The notes under the pieces were generated by a model, which was given only the letters and a program-made list of their open reading frames with translations, was not told the origin of the DNA and ran no database searches. From Allolobophora icterica (taxonomy: Eukaryota > Annelida > Clitellata > Crassiclitellata > Lumbricidae), in contig OY744607.1 of the NCBI GenBank assembly GCA_963556255.1, forward strand, positions 56,083,789-56,147,788: a stretch of 64,000 nt of DNA, in the 5' to 3' direction. Both the position numbers and the translations under genes were made by a program. Each line of letters begins with the position of its first letter. Positions within the stretch are counted from its first letter, which is position 1. Positions 40,191-52,334 of the stretch are shown here, in pieces.

Positions 40191-40660
40191 TACGAATACT
40201 AATGCTAATGATCTAATACTAATACTTATAGTAGGCCCCTACTACGCTAAACACTGATGCTAGCACTACTATTAATAATAAAACTAATGCTTTAAATAAT
40301 GCTATTAGCCTACTACTAATACTAATACTAATAGTAACACTAAAATACTAATACTTAAGCTACACTAATATTGATGCTAGTACTACTACTAATTTATAAT
40401 AAAACTAATACTTATAATAATACTATTAGCCTACTAATACCAATACTTATCTAATACTAACAGGGCCTACTTATACTACACCAATACTGATGATAGTACC
40501 ACTACTACTAATAAAACTAATGCTTATAATAATACTATTAGCCTACTAATACTAATACTAATCCAATACTCTTGCTAAAACTAGTACTTATTCTAATATT
40601 AATACTTATACTGATACCAATATTGATCCTAGTACTAATGCTATTTGCAAAACTAATGTT
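40191..40660. repeat. Degenerate (ACTAAT)n repeat
   Basis: TACTAATACTAATAC-type sequence with frequent substitutions over about 470 bp. Confidence 0.85.
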
Positions 40661-40802
40661 GATTAATCGATAATTGTTTTAAATCAGCAACAGTCCTAAC
40701 TAATAAAAATGACGCCATTGCCTTCGAAGGCACTTTTGCTCCGCCGGATCTTGACGAATCTTGACAAGTTCTAGCCGTCCCAGAATGGTTGGTTATCTGT
40801 TT

Positions 40803-40803
40803 A

Positions 40804-40857
<54 letters not shown>

Positions 40858-40917
40858 AATAACAATAATAATAATAATAATAATAATAATGATAATAATA
40901 ATGATAATAATAATGAT

Positions 40918-41012
<95 letters not shown>

Positions 41013-41030
41013 TAATAATAATAATAATAA
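40803..41030. repeat. (AAT)n trinucleotide array
   Basis: About 225 bp of AAT with rare AAA, AAC, GAT and ATT units. Confidence 0.97.
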
Positions 41031-42186
41031 CCCCGGGACAGTTTCACCATTACATCCTCTTGTAATGCATTCCTCCTGTCTCGGCTGAAGGAGCTCTTGA
41101 TGCTGCCCTGGAGATGCGCTGCACAGAGCTTTCACTTGGCTCTTCACGATTGTCATCAATAGCTAGATATGATGCACTAATATTATTTCCTAGTTCTATC
41201 AGTTCGCCCATTTTCCTACACATCCCTCGCTGTTATCCAGGTATGGGAAACCACATCCCACTCCAGTTTGACCAGGTAATGTGCACGGATATCGTAAACA
41301 CCCCTAATCTGGCCATTGCTTGCAACTAGGTTTAAGTCACTCTATGGAATGGAAGTCTTGGCATCGTATGTCCTCGCTGGAATTTCCCGCCTTTCTGGCT
41401 CCCCGCGGGCACCGCATCTTTGCAAGCTTCCATCCTGTCCAACTGTGATGCGCCGCGATTGCGCTCCAGGTTTGCTCTCCCGTAATGGTCCAAGAACAAT
41501 GGCTACCTGGATTGAGTGCTCCACTCTCAGAAGGAACCTTCTTCCAGAAGCAGTGTGCCTGGGACGGTGGTCTTATTCTGAAAAACCTGGCAGCTTTAGA
41601 GGCCTCGATAGCAACTGATTACCAATGCCACCAGGCCAGGTGGAGGGCAGTCATCCCACCTCACGCTAGTAATTGGCTCCTTGCGGTGCCTAAATACTCA
41701 GAAATGTCAACTGCACACTCTTCCTCAAACTGTCAAACTGTACTTGAACTCGTAAGTAAATTTCAGGTGTTAGAATAAGATCGCGCGTAGTTGACTTGAG
41801 CTAATCTGTCGAAAACGCATACTTCATATTGCACACTCGACAATATCAACTGCAAACTTTGTGTTAAAAAAACTCATTTAGGCCCAACTCTGTGCGCTCC
41901 CCATAAGCGCTTGTGAATTGAGGTTCGGTGATGCGACAGTCCGTAATGCAACAGGCCTGCGTATTTGGACCGATTTATGTGCTCCACACGAATGCCATTG
42001 AGGAGCGACGATCCAAGAGGACGGCTTGTAATCGTATCGTAATCTCGAGATTTCTACAGCGCCCAAAATGCCGAAACGCGGAACAAGCTCATTCGAAGAC
42101 GCTTAGTCAAAATGAAATCGGTAGGCAGGTAGGGTCTAAATCGGTTTCAGGTCAAGATCCAAAGGGGTCAGGCGCCTAAGTGGATG
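41031..42186. other. No gene recognised
   Basis: Mixed-composition sequence with several overlapping frames of 60-100 codons on both strands and no recognisable domain. A decayed retroelement is possible but unsupported. Confidence 0.5.
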
Positions 42187-42194
42187 GTGTTTAG

Positions 42195-42605
42195 CAATGC
42201 ATTTTTTCAGCCGGTACGCGCCGGAACGGCGTTCCGGTGTCCCGAGATATTCTATCCCCCCTAAAGCGTATCCCCCAGGATGGAATAAACCGGTTTAGAG
42301 TATCCGGTGGGATGAACCATTCTATCCCCCCTCGTCATACGCATCACGATAGCCTCGACGAAATTCCAGTCAAAATCACCAAAATCAAAGTAAATTGATT
42401 TCAGGTCGACGTACAAACTAAAGATACGCAATTCACAAATTTTATGTGTGCAATAAATCCAAACAGTAGGCCTACGACTGAATACACTTAGAAACCGCCA
42501 AAAATGCAAACTAAACCGAATTCTATATCGCTAAGGGGGATACGCATGTATGGGGGATACTCTATTTCGTGACACCGGAACCTTTTTTTCTACAAAAAAG
42601 CACTG
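42195..42605. mobile_element. hAT-type MITE with 8-bp target duplication
   Basis: A 411-bp element. Left end CAATGCATTTTTTC, right end in complement CAGTGCTTTTTTGTAG; subterminal TTCCGGTGTC and TATCCCCC motifs occur at both ends in inverted orientation. A perfect 8-bp duplication GTGTTTAG lies at 42187-42194 and 42606-42613. End sequence and duplication length fit hAT. The interior is non-coding. Confidence 0.88.
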
Positions 42606-42613
42606 GTGTTTAG

Positions 42614-43140
42614 AATTAAAGCGAAGAGGAGGTAAGGGGAAGAGAAGGACTCAGGATAGGATTTATGAAAGAACAGTGTTTCAGTTTTCAGTGAAAGACT
42701 TTTGAAGATACCAAGATGCGAGGATTTGGTAAGTTCATAGGATGGATCAGATATTTGTCGTAATTCAGGCGGGTGTTTATTCCAGAGAGGCTGAAAGCTA
42801 TGGCTATAGAGGGAGCGATTTGTAAATTTTAGTGATGAGGTGAATGAATGAATGACTTAATTAATTAATGCAGCCTTGGACCCGGTCGAACTGCCAGAAA
42901 CGCCTTATTAAATTATATCTATCTGGCATAGCCTCACAAACGCTGGCTTCCCTGTTACAAAGGAGCCAACTGCACTCGCCAGGTCTGACGGGGGAATTTC
43001 CAGAAGATGTGACTTCCACCCTGTGGAAGAATTGAAATGAATTGTCTGGGACACCACAGTTATTGACACCCCTGGCAGAATCATGCCGCACCAGATCAGC
43101 TGAGGTTGCGGGTGCTGCTGCCGAGATAGCAGTAGATATA
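42614..43140. other. No gene recognised
   Basis: Includes a short GAATGAATGA run at 42840-42855. Otherwise unassigned. Confidence 0.5.
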
Positions 43141-43159
43141 AAAACATCTAAATATACTG

Positions 43160-43960
43160 CGTTTTGTCATCGTACTGCTTTGTGCCCTTGGCCTTTGAAA
43201 CTCTGGGCCAGTTAACTAAGATGGCCTTGCTCTTATCAACCTCCTCAGCTACCGCCTTGCCCAAATATCAATTGAAAACAGAGATACTGCTTTCTGCTTT
43301 CAGCGTTAATCTATGGCTATCCAGCGCTTCAATGCAGGCGCTTTCAGCAGCACTTTCTCCATCGACGAAACCATTAACGAAGACCAGATATTGCAGAACA
43401 ACTCTCCTCTAAACCCTAATTGTTTAGATCAAACCAAAATAATAATTTTGGGTTTAAAAATAACCTTATAACAATGATAGCTTCGATGCTAAGCTTAAAA
43501 TTTATACAATTCAAAGACTGAAATTTTGGTTAAGTTATTAATTTTTATCTTTCTAAATTAAACATTTCTTAAAATTTTTATACTAAGATGGCTTACCACA
43601 TCAGACGAAATTTTATATTCGCTGAAAGCTGAAGCCATAACAACGAATTTAGAAACAACGAGATCGGACTTATCATTTTCCAATGGTCTTGAGAGAGAAC
43701 GTCTCTCTGCCTTGATACGTAAGCTTAAGCGACAAGGGTATCTGCCAACTGATACTCCTACATTTGACCTGTTGTGTTCTAAGGCGGACGATGCTCTCTT
43801 TGCAGCAATCCTTCAGAACCCAGGGCATGTCCTCCATGATTTGCTCCCTCCGATACGATCTACCGGATATTATCTTCGACCTCGCCGGCATAATCGCGAG
43901 TTACCACGATGTGATCCTTTGACGGGGAAGGGTTACATTGCTAGATTACTGCATAAATGA
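43160..43960 (+). pseudogene. Retroelement ORF C-terminal fragments
   Basis: Two separated plus-strand pieces. The first (about 43160-43420) has YCFVPLAFETLG, matching a CPLAFETLGPxN pattern known from invertebrate retroelement tails. The second (43730-43960) has KADDALFAAILQNPGHVLHD and LLPPIRSTGYYLRPRRHNREL, which matches another common LINE ORF2 terminal pattern. Between them is A/T-rich non-coding sequence, so these may be one decayed element or two. Both assignments rest on remembered patterns. Confidence 0.5.
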
Positions 43961-44230
43961 TAAGAAAACACTTGCTTTTTTAATTACTTATTTTATCATT
44001 TTTATTTCGATTTATTATTACTTCAATGTTTTACAATCAATGCTTCTAGCTTCTGTCCCATTGTGCGTTTGCTAATGGTGTAATAAAGAATATACTTACT
44101 TACTTTACTTTTTATGTTCCAAATTCAGTTTATCGCAAACCAAATACGCTCATCAGATTCACAGCAAATGTCATTTTGTTTTCGCTGAAGCCATAACAAT
44201 GAACTTAGAAATGACGAGATCAGACCACAG
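43619..44230. repeat. Pair of 45-bp direct repeats about 560 bp apart
   Basis: GCTGAAGCCATAACAACGAA with ATTTAGAAACAACGAGATCGGAC (43629-43671) recurs as GCTGAAGCCATAACAATGAA with CTTAGAAATGACGAGATCAGAC (44186-44227). They bracket the second retroelement fragment. Confidence 0.7.
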
Positions 44231-44850
44231 ACTAATTATGCTCCAAGAACTTAAAACAAGCGAGGCGTGGGCGTAGCAGCCTTAATGGGTTTCTCTTTGA
44301 GTCCGGGCATGCGTGGGTGTCAGTGTATCTCGCAGCTTCTGGTCAAATGAGAATAAGAATTCTATCAAGAAAATTCTTTAAAACTGAGAAGAAGCCACCG
44401 GATATATCTGACATTTTCTTCTGCATTAAAAATGTCGGTCAGACGTTAGGTCTCTCGAGTTGAACCCGAAGTAAATTCATCCACGGTTCTGTAACGAAAA
44501 ACATTTATGTTGCTCAAAGAGCAGAATTTCTTTGCTTGGGAGAAAGTGGTTTATTTGAAAATAATTTTAACGTGGAAGATTTAATGTGTAAAATGTCAAC
44601 TAAAAATTTTCGTTAGAACATCATAAACAGATAATGTTTCAGTGGAAGATTAACTGTAAACTTTAATTTGAAGATTTTTAGTGGATTCGCAAATTTACGC
44701 TCAAAGGTGTGAAGTGAAAGAATTTAGTTTGAACTTTTGCACTGGAAGGGCTTCAGTGGACGTTTAGCTTTGCTTTTCTTTTTCACTGTAGGCTTATCAG
44801 TGTGAATATTCAGTGTGTATGTTAAATATCTACTCTGTTCCGATAAAGTC
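44231..44850. other. No gene recognised
   Basis: A/T-rich unassigned sequence. Confidence 0.55.
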
Positions 44851-45097
44851 TGATCGATCGATCAATTAACTGATTGAATTACTGACTGACTGACTTATCG
44901 ATCGATCGATAATTCTGTTGATAAATTGATTGATAAAGTAAATCTTCGAATCCATTTTAAATCTTTCGCGTTAAAATTATTTCCTTATGAACCACTTTCT
45001 CTCAAGCAACGAATTCTCTACTTTGCGTAAAAAACTGATTGACTGATTGATTGACTGACTGACTGATTGATTGGTCTATTTATTATTTGTTGATCTG

Positions 45098-45137
<40 letters not shown>

Positions 45138-45205
45138 CTGACTGATTGATTGACTGATATCTGATTGAGCTTTCATTTAGTTGTTGATCTACTGATTGGT
45201 TGATT
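44851..45205. repeat. (TGAT/CGAT)n-rich patch
   Basis: Degenerate TGATTGATTGACTGAC and ATCGATCGATC units, with about ten pure GATT copies near 45100-45130. Confidence 0.85.
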
Positions 45206-45212
45206 AATTTAT

Positions 45213-46363
45213 AGTCGGGTCAATATACGATTTGACCCGGAACAAATTGCAAGAAAACGTTTTATGATGATTTTCGGGTGCATTTGGTCTGGAGATGAAC
45301 ATACTAAAAGTTTACCAAAATCGGACCACGGGAAAAGGTCAAATTTTGGCGCCAAAAAAAGATGGCCGCCAATGGAGAATGAATGACTCAAATGTACACA
45401 ACTTGCTCAAATTTACAGAAACAAATCATGTAACAATTTGCTAACAGGTGTTTCTAGACTAATTTGACCCTGCTGAAAACGAAAATCGCGGTTAGCAAGC
45501 TGGATTTTTAGCGGTTCCATGGTAAAACAAGATGGCGGCCAAAATGGTGGCCAAATATCTTCCAATGGCTGTAAGTAAGGTCATGTATGTGATGGAAACA
45601 TCATTTTAGAGTCTAAATTAACATTTTCGGGGTCAAGGAATGCGACGAAACTAAATATTTGTTTCTGTAAATTTGAGCAAGTTGTGTACATTTGAGTCAT
45701 TCATTCTCCATTGGCGGCCATCTTTTTTTGGCGCCAAAATTTGACCTTTTCCCGTGGTCCGATTTTGGTAAATATACATATGTAGCACTGCCAAAAAACA
45801 AAATGGCGGACAAAATGGCGGCCAAGTATCTTCGAATGGCTGTAAGTAAAGTCATGTATGTGATGAAACATGATTTTAGAGTCTAAGTTAACATTTTCGG
45901 GGTCAAGGAATGCGATAGAACTAAAGACACATATGTAGCATTGCCAAAAAAAACAAAATGGCGGCCAAAATGGCGGCCATATATCTTCAAATGGCTATAC
46001 GTAAATCGTGTACATAAAGTCGTGTATATGATGGAAACATGATTTTATAGTCTAAAGTAACAATTTCCGGATCAAGGAGTGCGATGTAACTAAAGACACG
46101 TATGTAGCACTGCCAAAAAAACAAAATGGCGGACAAAATGGCGGACAACTATCTTCGAATGGCTATAAGTAATATCATGTATGTGATGGAAACATGATTT
46201 TAGAGTCTAAATTAACATTTTCTGGGTCAAGGAATGCGATGGAACTAAAGACACATATGTAGCACTGCCAAAAAAGAGATGGCAGAATTACTATCCAGAG
46301 GCGCTCTTAGCACAGAAGCCCCGGGGAAAAGAAATGTCTTTAGGATACGCGAGACCGATGAGG
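45213..46363 (+). repeat. Left arm of the foldback
   Basis: About 100 bp longer than the right arm, mainly because of a 117-bp inverted insertion at 45659-45775. That insertion copies the outer arm sequence (CAAATTTGACC-like region) in reverse and is flanked by AAATAT on both sides. Confidence 0.88.
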
Positions 46364-48090
46364 GTCTGGTTGAGCAACATAAAAACAGCCCAAAGTGTCT
46401 TTGGTCCTTAATCTCCGGCCTACTGGGACAGGGTACGTGTTCAGTGGGTCCTTCTGCCTTTTCTGCTGAGGATTTTCTTCAGATGATGACATGGAAGAGT
46501 GCTGATCTTCGAGCGAAGATTCTTGATGCCCCTCCTCCGCAATTCTCCCATACGGATGACACCATTGAAGAATTCCTTCAATCCTTGAAATGGAACTCTA
46601 TTAAATAATTGGATCATAAAACAAAAATCATGCGAACTGGACCCTCTTCCCCCATTTTTGGTGAACATTTTAGACGATTTACTTCCATTTCCAGTTTGTA
46701 TATTTAACAAATCGCTTTTTGAGGGTTATCTACCTGCTTCCCAAAAACGGGCTATTGTTTTCCCGACCTTGAGAAAGCAAAACCTTGACCAAAATGCCTG
46801 CCAAAATTACCGGCCCATCTCCCATCTTTCTTTCCTCTCAAAGACCCTCGAGAGACTAGTTTCACTCCAGCTACACCCCAATTTTGAGCAAGCTGAGCTT
46901 TTGCCGGCCGCCCAATCTGGCTTCAGAGGCCACCATTCTACCGAAACTGCTCTCTTATCCCTACTTTCTGATATTTATATAGCTATTGATCACTCTCATC
47001 TTTCTCTCCTGCCGCTTTTTGATGTCTCATCTGACTTTGAAATGGTTGACCATGAGATTCTGCTTCAGCGACTGGAATTGTCCTGTGGCCCATCTGGTGT
47101 TCCTCTTCTTGGCTTAAATCATACCTCTCTGACCGCTCACTGCTGGTTGTCCTTGGTGAAACCAGGACTCAGTGGTGGACAGAGGTGGAATTTGGTGTTC
47201 CCCAGGGCTCGGTGCTCGGTCCCATCCTATACATCCTTTTCACTGCTGAATATCCCGTCTCTATTTACTAAACATGGGGCAAATGGCCATCTTCTTGCAG
47301 ATGATGCTCAGGCTTTTGTACATGGTTCGTCAACTGATCAACTCTCCCTTGTTCGCTCCATTGACCATCTTGTCTCTGACCTTTACTACTGGATGTCGAC
47401 TAACCGTATGTACCTAAACACTGCTAAGACTCAATTGATCTGGTTTTGGAATAAACAGCAGGTTGCTAAACTCAACTTTCCATTGCTGACTGAGATTTTC
47501 CCTGCTTACACCTATTCTTCCACCGTCAGGAAATTGGGTGTCACACTTGACTCCTCACATTCACAGATCATATCTCCAACATGATTCGCTGTTACTTCTT
47601 TCAACTGAAGCGTCTCAGGGCCATCAGACGTCTCACCTTCTGTATTTATCACCATAGTTCACGCATTTGTCTGCTCACGCTTGGACTAATGCAACTCACT
47701 CGTCATGGGTCTCCCCAAGCAGCGTCTCCCCCTTCAACCTGTCCTAAGTGCTTCTGCTAGGCTCATCGCTCGACTCCCCCGGTTTGCCCATATCTCTACT
47801 TACATGCTTGATGTCCTTCGCTGGCTCCCTATTGCTACGCGCATCCGATATAAGATCCCGTTCCTTGTCTCTAAATCTCAGCAGCCTACTGCTCCGAAAT
47901 ATCTCTCGAACTATGTGTGAAAACCGCTATCTGCATCTTCTTCTCGTTCACTGCGCTCTGTGAATAGGCTTGATCTTTTTGTTCTCAGGGCTGAAACTGC
48001 CTTGGCCCAGCACCGGGCGTTTGCTGTAGTGGTCTCACAATCTGAAATGACCTTCGCTCTCTGCTCAGGGCCAAACTTATGACTGGTTTT
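46364..48090 (+). pseudogene. Broken LINE ORF2 between the foldback arms
   Basis: Plus-strand LINE sequence in several frames. The first (to 46608) has a linker EDFLQMMTWKSADLRAKILD. The second (46658-47584) holds reverse transcriptase pieces: NYRPISHLSFLSKTLERLV, AAQSGFRGHHSTETALL, a decayed motif A (LFDVSSDFEMVDHEIL), motif C as LLADDAQAF, and LGVTLDSS. Motif B is shifted out of frame near 47100-47230. C-terminal pieces follow at 47705-48090 (RWLPIATRIRYKIPFLV, then RSVNRLDLF and TALAQHRAF in other frames). The RT type (L2/CR1-like) differs from the LINE at 34311. The element is inactive. Confidence 0.82.
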
Positions 48091-49145
48091 CCTCATCGGT
48101 CTCGCGTTCTCTAAAGGCATTTCTGTTTCCCCAGGGCTTCTGTGCTAAGAGCGCCTCTGGATAGTAATTCTGCCATCTCTTTTTTGGCAGTGCTACATAT
48201 GTGTCTTTAGTTCCATCGCATTCCTTGACCCCGAAAATGTTAATTTAGACTTTAAAATCATGTTTCCATCACATACATGATATTACTTACAGCCATTCGA
48301 AGGTAGTTGGCCGCCATTTTGTCCGCCATTTTGTTTTTTTGGCAGTGCTACATACGTTTCTTCAGTTTCATCGCACTCCTTGATCCGGAAATTGTTACTT
48401 TAGACTATAAAATCATGTTTCCATCATATACACGACTTTATGTACACGATTTACGTATAGCCATTTGAAGATATTTGGCCGCCATTTTGGCCGCCATTTT
48501 GGCCGCCATTTTGTTTTTTGGCAATGCTACATATGTGTCTTTAGTTCTATCGCATTCCTTGACCTCGAAAATGTTGACTTAGACTCTAAAATCATGTTTC
48601 CATCACATACATGACTTTACTTACAGCCATTCGAAGATACTTGGCCGCCATTTTGTCCACCATTTTGTTTTTTGGCAGTGCTACATATGTATATTTAGTT
48701 TCGTCGCATTCCTTGACCCCGAAAATGTTAATTTAAACTCTAAAATGATGTTTCCATCACATACATGACCTTACTTACAGCCATTGGAAGATATTTGGCC
48801 ACCATTTTGGCCGCCATCTTGTTTTACCATGGAACCGCTAAAAATCCAGCTTGCTAACCGCGATTTTCGTTTTCAGCAGGGTCAAATTAGTCTAGAAACA
48901 CCTGTTAGCAAATTGTTACATGATTTGTTTCTGTAAATTTGAGCAAGTTGTGTACATTTGAGTCATTCATTCTCCATTGGCGGCCATCTTTTTTTGGCGC
49001 CAAATTTGACCTTTTCCCGTGGTCCGATTTTGGTAAACTTTTAGTATGTTCATCTCCAGACCAAATGCACCCGAAAATCATCATAAAACGTTTTCTTGCA
49101 ATTTGTTCCGGGTTCATCACTTTTTTTTCATAGTTTGACCCTACT
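48091..49145 (-). repeat. Right arm of the foldback
   Basis: Starts in the LINE C-terminal coding region (CTCATCGGTCTCGCG) and runs through four tandem units with GGCCGCCATTTTG motifs to the outer end. Confidence 0.88.
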
Positions 49146-49299
49146 ATTATTTATCGATTGGAACATTTTCAGTGTAACATATTAAGGGGCAGGCTGCAAC
49201 GCTGCCAGTTCGGCATCGTGCAGCCGAATTGCCGTAAGGTTGACCCCAGATCCGAAATTCCACCCGAGTTCCGAAACCTTAAGGACTGCAGTGGCCTCG

Positions 49300-50602
49300 A
49301 TGAGCCTCTACTACCAAAATCCGGGGTCCCCTATCGGTGCCCCATTTCAGGGCAGATGCCAGGACCCCAGACGAGGCCCGGACCCGAGCGACACGGACAC
49401 CTCAAGCGAATCGGACTACGCCAATCCATGCAGCCAACCGCCGCCGCCGCACCAGACGCTTCCGACCTCTGCCGACCGTTACCATGGCTACGACGAGGTC
49501 TGCTACGTCCCGGCGTCCGCAATGGCGACCGGAAGTGGATACGGACGTCACGTGGCACACGGTCAAGGACGCCAACCGGCCAAAGTTGTCTACTACCAGA
49601 ATCGCTTCTGCGCCGTTCCAGTCGAAAGGGGCGACCAGTCGAACGAGCGTCGGGTTAGCGCGGTTAGGTCGGACTCTACTTCCGGTCGTTTTGGACAACA
49701 TCCGGTCAGCCGGAGCCTGTCGCGCGAAAGCTCAAAAGACAGATCGAACGAGGAATTATTTCGCGCGCAAACCTCACAGCAGACGATCGAGCTCGACTGG
49801 CAGCCGTCGTCAAGGCAACCGCTGAACGAATCGAACACGTACAAGCAACGATTACGTCATCATCCAGATGACGCTGTTCACACGTCAAGGCAGCAGGACG
49901 ACGTCAGTTCGTTGTCAAGGCAACGACTGCATGACGTAGGTCCGTCGCCAGGGCAACGGTTGCGTCGTCACACGGATGACGTCAGCCAGCGATTGTATGA
50001 TTCGGTTGAAAAGCCATCGTCAAGGCAACGCGCGCCGCGACAGGCGGCAGACGTCGGCGCTCCGTTGCCAAGACAACGTTCGCGGCAAGATGACGACAAC
50101 GATGACGTAACCGTTTTACAGCAGATGATCGAGGATGACGACTACGACTACGACGGCGTCGCGGTTCCGTTGACGGCCACTTCCGGTTCCGGCGGATGCT
50201 CACCGGAAATAGAGAAGTTTTCACGCCAACAGCACGTGCCTTCCTCGTCAACTTCCGGTGCCTGTCCGCGCACGCAAAAGCGAAGCGGGTGCTCAGGATT
50301 GGCCACCGCCGCCGCGGGGGCCGACACAGGGGAGAAGTCGGGCGGATGGAGGGACGTATTCCGGAAGAGGAAGGAGTACGCTGCCCTGCGGAAGTTGGCA
50401 CTCCTGCTCCAGGACAACCGGACTTCGGCGTCGACTTCGTCGGGTGTGACTGGATCGGAGAAGAGGACCCCGAGGCGCCAGGATATCGAGGCAGACCGCG
50501 ACAGCAGCCCAGTCCTCAAGAGGATCCTAAACATTCTGTTCATTACGACTGGAATGGCACTCCTACTGGCCGTCGTTGCTGTTATCATTTACACGTCCAT
50601 TG
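49300..50602 (+). CDS. Host coding exon: disordered basic protein with one membrane segment
   Basis: A G/C- and CpG-rich open frame from ATG 49300 (MSLYYQNPGSPIGAPFQG) to a consensus donor G|GTAAGT at 50602/50603, phase 1, encoding 434 residues. The first 400 or so residues look disordered: Pro/Tyr-rich at the start (YHGYDEVCYVPASA), then Ser/Arg/Gln-rich with recurring SRQR and DDV units, some from local duplication of GTCAAGGCAACG. A charged patch KKxx-like RKRKEYAALRKLALLL precedes a hydrophobic stretch ILNILFITTGMALLLAVVAV (about 409-428), the likely membrane span. The frame continues only 10 codons past the donor. Family not recognised; no further exon found in the window. The (GACT)n array begins 30 bp into the intron. 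Confidence 0.68.
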
Positions 50603-50633
50603 GTAAGTGCATCACGGCACATGGTCCGTCATA

Positions 50634-50930
50634 GCTGACTGACTGACTGACTGAATGGCTAGCTGACTAGCTGACTGACTGACTGACTGACTGACTGACT
50701 GACTGACTGACTGACTGACTGACTGACTGACTGACTGACTGACTGACTGACTGACTGACTGACTGACTGACTGACTGACTAGATGGCTAGTTGGTTGACT
50801 GAGTGACTATCTGACTCACTGGCTGACTGACTGACAAACTGACTGGCTGAATGACTTACTGGCTGAATGAATGAATAAATAAATAAATAAACGAACGAAT
50901 GAACGAATTAATGACTGAGTAATTATTAAT
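50634..50930. repeat. (GACT)n tetranucleotide array
   Basis: About 115 bp of pure CTGA at 50667-50780, surrounded by decayed CTGACTGG and GAATAAAT units, in the probable first intron of the 49300 gene. Confidence 0.95.
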
Positions 50931-51560
<630 letters not shown>

Positions 51561-51719
51561 TATCCTTTATTGAACCAACTGCTAACCAGAACTGAGATGA
51601 TAGCAGCTGAAAGGAAAGCCGCAAACCTATGTAAACTATGAGCGACCGCAATTTTTTACAAATAAATCTTTTGATTGATATTTATTACAGTGGTTTTATG
51701 ATTATTATGATTATGATCA

Positions 51720-51930
51720 TAAAAACAGTCCCAACACGATTTTCAATGTGAAAAAATAATTATTTAGGTAAAGTCCTTGAACATTATTTAGTTTTAAAGT
51801 TGTCACGTGTTCTGTGTTCATGAATAGCTGTTCCATGGAAAATCGTCATTTTGCACCCTCAATCCCTCCCCTAAATATTTAGCCCCTAAAAATTCCCCCT
51901 TAAAAAAATTCACGCAGACGCCCATGTGTT
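51720..51930. mobile_element. Dispersed repeat ending GACGCCCATG, copy 2
   Basis: Aligns with 10395-10612: ACACGATTTTCAATGTGAAA, TAATTATTTAGGTAAAGTCC, GTTCATGAATAGCTGTT and the terminal GCCCATG. The left part of copy 1 is missing here. Confidence 0.65.
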
Positions 51931-52334
51931 AAACCAAGGGAAGGGATTTTAATGGCATGCGAACGTGTTGGCATACAAATGTCACACTACCCGAGTTACC
52001 AATAGCCAGACAACTGACACCGGTGAGCCACAGTAGTGTCCGGATGTTCAGCTCTAACAGTGCAGGCCACAATAACATCACTTCTATCGGTTTGTTGGGT
52101 TTATGGCTGTGAACGTTCTAGCGATGCAGCTTTATAGATTGCTTTTCGCGCCGTTTGTCTCATTGTATTAGCAGGTGGCTGGAACCGATGCTGGCATTGT
52201 TGTTGCTTTTGCCGCTGATGCCCCTTTCATTGTTATTCCTCTTTTATTATATCTGCTTTGCCTCCTGCCAATGACATAAATTTCGAGATGTAAGTTCCAG
52301 GCAAAGCTTTTCTTACCGACCCAGACCAATGTCG
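51931..52334. other. No gene recognised
   Basis: Unassigned mixed-composition sequence. Confidence 0.55.

Larger units (their letters stand above)
45213..49145. mobile_element. 3.9-kb foldback element with about 1.1-kb inverted arms
   Basis: Left arm 45213-46363 and right arm 48091-49145 are reverse complements with scattered differences, from AGT(C/A)GGGTCAA and ACCCGGAACAAATTGCAAG at the outside to GCGAGACCGATGAGG at the inside. The arms contain three to four tandem units of about 155-168 bp, each with CAAAATGGCGG(A/C)C, GTCATGTATGTGATG and TTTTCGGGGTCAAGGAATGCGA. The centre is a broken LINE. The inner edge of the right arm is LINE C-terminal coding sequence, so the left arm carries an inverted copy of it. 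No certain target duplication is found. Confidence 0.88.
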
